64,000 nt of DNA from Pontibacter ramchanderi. Its GTDB lineage: Bacteria > Bacteroidota > Bacteroidia > Cytophagales > Hymenobacteraceae. The stretch spans positions 992,001-1,056,000 of the forward strand of contig NZ_PJMU01000002.1 in assembly GCF_002846395.1 (NCBI RefSeq), written 5' to 3'. Shown here piece after piece: positions 59,426 to 64,000 of this stretch. Below the pieces are notes generated by a model, which was given only the letters and a program-made list of their open reading frames with translations, had not been told where the DNA came from and made no database searches. The translations under genes were made by a program, and so were the position numbers. Each line of letters starts with the position of its first letter. Within the stretch, counting starts at the first letter, position 1.

Positions 59426-62400
59426 ATGAAAAAAGTAGTAATCGGTTTTTTTGTCTTTTTGGCAGTGCTTTTGGCCTTGGCTGCTTTAGTACCCCTGCTC
59501 TTCAAAGATAAAATTAAACAGGCCCTGGACAAAGAGATTGCCAAGAATATCAATGCCACTGTGGTGTACGCTACCGATGATGTGAGCCTTTCCCTTTTCC
59601 GGGATTTCCCGAACATGTCACTAGGCGTGGAGAACCTGCTGGTTGTTGGCCAGGATTCGTTTGCGACCGACACGCTGGCGAAAGTGCCCTCGTTCCGGAT
59701 GGGTCTGGACCTGATGAGCGTGATTACGGGCAACCGGGTTAAGATCAACAACATCAAGCTCGAGGATCCCACGATCCGCCTGCTTGTGCTTAAAAGCGGC
59801 AAAGCCAACTGGGATATTTTTATAACTGACTCAACAGCCGCTGCGGAGGCTGATACGGCAGCCAGTGACTTCCGGATGGCAATCAAGCGTTGGGACATAA
59901 ACAATGGCACGCTTTATTACGATGACCTGAGCATACCTTTTGGGTTGGCGGCCTACAACGTGCAGCACACCGGTAGTGGCGATTTCGAGAAGAGCGTGTT
60001 CGATATGAAATCGCAGACAACCGCCGACCGCTTTGTGATGACCTACGACGGCGTAAACTACATCGAGAATGCCGTGCTGGATGCCGACGTGACCCTGGCC
60101 ATGGATTTGGATCAGTCGCTTTATACCTTTAAAGACAACAACTTCCGCATCAACGAACTACCGGTGCAGTTTGCCGGAACCATTCTGATGCCGGAAGACG
60201 ACATTGACCTCGACTTGACCTTTAAAGCCGCTGACACCGACTTTAGGAGTGTGCTTTCCGTGGTGCCAGGTATGTTCAAGGAGGATTTTAAGAACATCAA
60301 AACCGAGGGTCAGCTTAGTTTTGATGGCTATGTGAAAGGCCGCTTTAACGACACCCTGATGCCGGGTTTTGGTACGGAGCTCAAAGTGGCTGAAGGATTG
60401 TTCAAGTACCCTGACCTGCCGCAGGCCGCCCGCAACATCAACGTAGACATGCGCATCGACAATCCGGACGGTGACCTGGATAACACTGTGGTGGACGTTC
60501 GCAAGTTCCACATGGACATGGGCAAGAACCCGATCGATGCCCGCGTGCTCCTGAAAGGTATAGACGTGATGCAGGTAGACGGCAACGTGAAAGCCAGCAT
60601 CGACCTGGACGAAATGACCAAAGTGTTCCCCGTGGATGGCATGACGTTACGCGGTCTGTTGAAGGTGGACGCCGACGCCAAAGGCACCTACAGCGAAAAG
60701 AGCATGCCTGTAATAGACGCCGACATGCGCCTGACCAACGGTTACGTGAAGTCAAAAGACTTTCCTGCTCCTATCCGGAACCTGAACGCCGTAGTGAACA
60801 TCCTGAACAAGACTGGCAACACCGACGATACCCGCATCAACATCGAGCGCTTTAACATGACCCTGGACGGTGAGCCGCTGGAGGGCCGTATGCTGCTGCA
60901 AGGTATAGCCAACACCGCGTTTGACGGGCAAATCAAAGGTATACTCGACCTGGAGAAGCTGACCAAGATCTTCCCGCAGGAAGGTATGGACGTGACTGGC
61001 CGCATTAATGCCAACGTGGCCTTTAAGGGCAAGATGTCGGATATAGAGGCTGAGAAGTACAACAACGTGACGGCGAACGGTACCATGGGTATCAAAAACC
61101 TGAACTTTGTAAGCACCGACCTGCCGCAGGGCATCAAAATAAGCAGTGCCGATGCCGTGTTCAATAACGAGCGCATTCAACTTAATAACATGAATGGCTT
61201 CCTGGGCAAAAGTGACTTCCGGGCAAGCGGCTCGGTATCGAACTACATTGGCTATGCCTTGGCCGAGAACCAGTCGCTACGCGGTAATTTCAACCTCAGC
61301 TCCAACTCTTTTAATGTGAACGAGTGGATGGTGGACGAGACCACCGGACAACCGACAGAAGCTACTACAGAGGCAGAGGGCGTGGTCGAAGTGCCAGCCG
61401 ATTTGGATATTACGCTTAATGTGGATGCAAAGCAGGTACTTTATGATAACCTGAAGCTCAACAACGTGGGTGGCCGCGTGCTGGTAAAAGATAAAATTGC
61501 GCGTCTGGAGTCTGTGAAGTTCAACACGCTTGGGGGCGCCTTTGTTGCCAGCGGCAGCTACAACACCCAAAGCTTGAAACAGCCGCTTTTCGACATGAAG
61601 CTGGATGTGCAGAATTTGAGTTTTAAAGAGGCATTCAACGCCTTCAATACCATTAAGGCTGTTGCCCCTATCGCTGGCTTGCTGGAGGGTACGTTCTCCA
61701 CCAAATTCAATTTCGCGGGTGAGCTTGGTCAGGATATGATGCCGGTTTTCAAAACGCTCGATGGCTCAGGTATAATCGATGTGGTAAAGGCTGCCGTGCG
61801 TGATGTGAAGATCGTAGACCAGATCAGCCGCCTCACGCATTTTGAGGAACTTCAGAACTTTGTTATTCAGAACAAGCGCATTGATGCCCAGATCATAGAC
61901 GGCAGCCTGGTCATTCGCCCGTTTGACCTCAAGATTGGCGACATCGAGATGACAGTAGGCGGCTCTAACAATGTGAACGGTAACATCGACTACGTGACCG
62001 CGCTGAATGTGCCAGCCGGTAAGGTAGGCCGCGAGCTCAACACCCGACTGGGTAGCCTGATTGGCAACGAAGCACTGAAGACATCGGATCGCATTACCCT
62101 GAACCTGAACATTGGCGGCACCCTGTCTGATCCACGCGTGGCGTTGGCAGGCGGCAGCGCTAAGGGCCAGGCGAAAGACCTGGTGGAAAGCGTGGTGAAG
62201 AGCAAAGTGGACGATGCCCGGCAGCAGCTGGAGCAGAAAAAGCAACAGGTACAGGACAGCGTGCGAAACGAACTGGATCGCCGTCGCCAGGAGGCCGAAG
62301 AAAAGGCCCGTCAGGAGCTGGAGAAAAAGCGACTGGAGGCTGAGCAGCAGATCAAAAAGCAGGCAACAGATAAAATAACGGATCTGCTAAAACCCCGAAC

Positions 62401-62458
62401 GAAGCCAAAACCTGCTACCCCACCTGCACAACCTGACACTACGAAGGTGCAGCAGTAA
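59426..62458 (+). CDS. AsmA-family envelope protein
   Basis: The 1010-residue protein has one N-terminal membrane helix (residues 4-27) followed by the AsmA chorein-like N-terminal region (IAKNINATVVYATDDVSLSL, FPNMSLGVENLLVV) and long repeated beta strands. The AsmA C-terminal region covers about 590-900, followed by a Gln/Lys/Arg-rich coiled tail (from about 905) and a Pro-rich end. AsmA-like proteins are thought to bridge the periplasm and move lipids to the outer membrane. The charged tail is longer than in textbook AsmA. It is divergent from the PorP/SprF gene and ends at a weak hairpin. Confidence 0.9.
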   Translation: MKKVVIGFFVFLAVLLALAALVPLLFKDKIKQALDKEIAKNINATVVYATDDVSLSLFRDFPNMSLGVENLLVVGQDSFATDTLAKVPSFRMGLDLMSVITGNRVKINNIKLEDPTIRLLVLKSGKANWDIFITDSTAAAEADTAASDFRMAIKRWDINNGTLYYDDLSIPFGLAAYNVQHTGSGDFEKSVFDMKSQTTADRFVMTYDGVNYIENAVLDADVTLAMDLDQSLYTFKDNNFRINELPVQFAGTILMPEDDIDLDLTFKAADTDFRSVLSVVPGMFKEDFKNIKTEGQLSFDGYVKGRFNDTLMPGFGTELKVAEGLFKYPDLPQAARNINVDMRIDNPDGDLDNTVVDVRKFHMDMGKNPIDARVLLKGIDVMQVDGNVKASIDLDEMTKVFPVDGMTLRGLLKVDADAKGTYSEKSMPVIDADMRLTNGYVKSKDFPAPIRNLNAVVNILNKTGNTDDTRINIERFNMTLDGEPLEGRMLLQGIANTAFDGQIKGILDLEKLTKIFPQEGMDVTGRINANVAFKGKMSDIEAEKYNNVTANGTMGIKNLNFVSTDLPQGIKISSADAVFNNERIQLNNMNGFLGKSDFRASGSVSNYIGYALAENQSLRGNFNLSSNSFNVNEWMVDETTGQPTEATTEAEGVVEVPADLDITLNVDAKQVLYDNLKLNNVGGRVLVKDKIARLESVKFNTLGGAFVASGSYNTQSLKQPLFDMKLDVQNLSFKEAFNAFNTIKAVAPIAGLLEGTFSTKFNFAGELGQDMMPVFKTLDGSGIIDVVKAAVRDVKIVDQISRLTHFEELQNFVIQNKRIDAQIIDGSLVIRPFDLKIGDIEMTVGGSNNVNGNIDYVTALNVPAGKVGRELNTRLGSLIGNEALKTSDRITLNLNIGGTLSDPRVALAGGSAKGQAKDLVESVVKSKVDDARQQLEQKKQQVQDSVRNELDRRRQEAEEKARQELEKKRLEAEQQIKKQATDKITDLLKPRTKPKPATPPAQPDTTKVQQ

Positions 62459-62520
62459 CAGTAAAATATAAATTTTATGAAGGCGATGATCTAATGCAAT
62501 TGCACTCTTTTAGACAAGTA

Positions 62521-62559
62521 AAAACCGACCGCTGAGAATGGCGGCCGGCTTTTATTTTC
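62521..62559 (+). terminator. Weak hairpin terminator after the AsmA gene
   Basis: AAAACCGACCGC and GGCGGCCGGCTTTT can pair imperfectly (one bulge, a mismatch) and are followed by TTTATTTTCT. Confidence 0.55.
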
Positions 62560-62729
62560 TTAAAGCTATATAACATTGTTAGACTATTTATCGTTCTGCT
62601 GTCGCAGGGATATGCAAAACCAAACAAATCCATATTCCTGAAGAACGAAAATATAGCGATATCTGATTCTTCATTTTATCTTCATTTAAGGTACAGATAT
62701 TTGCTATGAAACTTAAATATGCAATTTTT

Positions 62730-63521
62730 ATGAAAGCAAAATTTGTAATTCCTTTTCTTTTGAGCGGCCTGGTGTGGTTCAGTTCTTGTGACAGTGAAAG
62801 CGACAGCAACGGCACTGCCCGCATGGAAGTGCGCATGACAGACGCGCCGGGCGATTATGACGAGGTAAACGTGGACATCCGCTCAGTGCAGATCCACAAA
62901 GAGAATACTGACAGCGAAAGCGGCTGGCAAACGCTTGACGAGATCAATCCGGGCATCTACAACCTGCTTGACTTTGCCAACGGACGCGACACGCTGCTTG
63001 CTTCTGCCAACCTGCCGGCGGGCTCTATTTCCCAGATCAGGCTGGTGCTGGGCGATAACAACTCCCTGAAATTGAAAAACGGCCAGGTACTGAGCCTCAA
63101 AACACCGAGCGGACAGACTTCAGGAGTTAAGCTACAGCTGAATGCTGACCTGCGTGAAGACGTGACCTACGTAGTGTTGCTGGACTTCGATGCAGCCAAG
63201 TCGGTTGTGGCCAGAGGAAACGGCCAGTATAACCTGAAGCCAGTTGTCCGCACGATCACGCAGGCCATTGCAGGTGGTATAAGAGGTAGAGTAACGCCAG
63301 CCGAGGCCAAGCCTGGTATCTACGTGATCTCTGCCGCTAACGACACTATCGGTGGATTTGCCAACGACAACGGCGATTTCCTGATCAAAGGTGTGAAAGC
63401 CGGTACTTACTCGGTGAAGTTCTACACTGCGAATGCCGCTAACGACACGACCCTGACAAACATTAGCGTATCACAGGATCAGATCAAAGACCTGGGTACG
63501 GTAAAGTTGCCAGTAAAATAA
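62730..63521 (+). CDS. DUF4382 lipoprotein
   Basis: The product (263 residues from the ATG at 62730) has a lipoprotein signal, MKAKFVIPFLLSGLVWFSSC with Cys20, then an acidic spacer and a DUF4382 domain. The domain marks are ARMEVRMTDAPGDYDEVNVD, SVQIHKENTD and SAGSISQIRL-like segments; the beta-rich core continues to about residue 190. The last 75 or so residues form a carboxypeptidase-regulatory-like Ig unit (GGIRGRVTPAEAKPGIYVIS, GDFLIKGVKAGTYSVKFYTA). An in-frame ATG eight codons upstream (62706) is possible but spoils the signal only slightly. The protein is probably outer-membrane anchored; role unknown. Confidence 0.88.
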   Translation: MKAKFVIPFLLSGLVWFSSCDSESDSNGTARMEVRMTDAPGDYDEVNVDIRSVQIHKENTDSESGWQTLDEINPGIYNLLDFANGRDTLLASANLPAGSISQIRLVLGDNNSLKLKNGQVLSLKTPSGQTSGVKLQLNADLREDVTYVVLLDFDAAKSVVARGNGQYNLKPVVRTITQAIAGGIRGRVTPAEAKPGIYVISAANDTIGGFANDNGDFLIKGVKAGTYSVKFYTANAANDTTLTNISVSQDQIKDLGTVKLPVK

Positions 63522-63563
63522 GTTTTGGAGACAAGCCATACCTGGCTTGCCATAACTTCTGAA

Positions 63564-63612
63564 GCAAACGAAAAGGGAGCCTTTCACAATGGAAGGCTCC
63601 CTTTTCGTTTGC
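63564..63612. terminator. Strong bidirectional terminator
   Basis: Arms of about 20 bases (GCAAACGAAAAGGGAGCCTT and its complement ending at 63612) surround a 9-10-base centre between the convergent DUF4382 and DinB genes. Confidence 0.93.
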
Positions 63613-63652
63613 AATCTAATTGTCTTTTGTCAAACAGTCCTTTGTCTGCCAG

Positions 63653-64000
63653 CTAGTATACCTGGCCCATCAGCTCACGCACGTAGGTTACGTAATCGGT
63701 GTTGGGTGGTGTGTGGCCGCACTTGCGCAGGTCCGTTGCTACTTGGGCGCGGTGGTACGTGGCGTGGTTAAAAGCATGCGTGAGGATGTCGAGCACGCGG
63801 GTGCTGTATTTGTGGCCCTGGCTGTTAGTGTAGTCGATCAGGCGGTTAAACTCATCTTCGTCTGCATTGGCTACCAGCTCGGCTATTTTATATGAGGCGT
63901 ACTGGTGCAGCTTGTGCAGTTCTTCCAGCGTGTGCTCCTGCCATACCTTCACGGGGCTTTCAGTGCCGGTAATGCGGGCTATCCAGATAGCCTGTGCATT
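63653..64000 (-). CDS. DinB-family protein, 5' end cut off by the window edge
   Basis: The frame stays open to the right edge; the residues just before the in-frame GTG at 63952 (NAQAIWIARI) are typical of DinB and show that this GTG is not the true start. The C-terminal 115 residues visible include two histidine-bearing segments: the NAQAIWIARI helix region before VKVWQEHTLEEL, and LDILTHAFNHATYHRAQVAT, whose HATYHR holds the expected metal-binding His pair. DinB/DfsB proteins form four-helix bundles with a metal site and include bacillithiol or mycothiol S-transferases; most remain uncharacterised. It shares a terminator with the DUF4382 gene. Confidence 0.85.
   Translation of the reverse strand, partial: NAQAIWIARITGTESPVKVWQEHTLEELHKLHQYASYKIAELVANADEDEFNRLIDYTNSQGHKYSTRVLDILTHAFNHATYHRAQVATDLRKCGHTPPNTDYVTYVRELMGQVY

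Noticed and set aside
1..64000. tRNA, rRNA, CRISPR, prophage or insertion-sequence content
   Set aside because: No T-loop-like GGTTCGAATCC words in a cloverleaf context, no regularly spaced repeats with spacers, and no transposase, integrase or phage gene was found.

Overview
The window reads as a chromosomal segment of a Bacteroidota bacterium, most likely Cytophagales near Pontibacter/Hymenobacteraceae (inference; no rRNA gene is present to test it). Supporting signs are a GldJ-type lipoprotein with a PorP/SprF-family protein (type IX secretion/gliding), a DUF4175 protein, DUF4382, DUF2490, DUF4385 and head-GIN proteins, weak or absent Shine-Dalgarno sequences, and promoters of the TTTG-N19-TAnnTTTG type. 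GC content is moderate, with GC-rich genes around 5-15 kb and AT-richer stretches near 26.6-27.3 kb, 37.5-38.0 kb and 44.3-45.6 kb.

Layout. 0-9.5 kb: an RluB-like pseudouridine synthase (cut by the left edge), scpB, a DksA-like regulator, an outer-membrane barrel, ribH, a TPR membrane protein, pdhA, recF, a DUF721 protein, a thioesterase, an M28 peptidase and a head-GIN protein. 9.5-16.5 kb: a repeat-bearing gap, a rhomboid protease with an unusual C-terminal tail, then a three-gene cassette (N-formylglutamate amidohydrolase-like, DUF1704 metallopeptidase, glutathione-synthetase-like ATP-grasp) and a candidate small RNA. 16.6-28.5 kb: envelope and transport genes (lipoprotein, TonB-like protein, ABC exporter, DUF2490, FAD protein, SLC13 permease, fasciclin, second rhomboid) and a polyprenyl synthetase. 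28.5-44.2 kb: rnr, a double-ATPase oligopeptide ABC protein, lspA, ileS, glyQS, a PiT-like membrane protein, two conserved hypotheticals and a CPA2 antiporter. 44.25-45.64 kb: a 1.4-kb gene-free gap with DnaA-box-like words. 45.7-54.4 kb: one probable minus-strand operon running DUF4175 - anti-sigma-type ATPase - ybeY - mnmG - methyltransferase - Ig-like lipoprotein, with a perfect parS site just before mnmG. 54.5-64 kb: xth, two small genes, comF, gldJ, a PorP/SprF gene, an AsmA protein, a DUF4382 lipoprotein and a DinB protein cut by the right edge.

Most genes are housekeeping or envelope genes. The most interesting signals are: (1) a dispersed word AGGTATAG / CTATACCT, of which I counted about 120 copies of the 7-base core by eye; (2) G-poor leaders built from 8-base units directly before four unrelated start codons; (3) the DUF1704/ATP-grasp/amidohydrolase cassette, which resembles an add-and-remove amino-acid modification system; (4) parS plus a candidate replication origin, which would make this an origin-proximal segment. 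No tRNA, rRNA, CRISPR array, prophage or insertion sequence was recognised.
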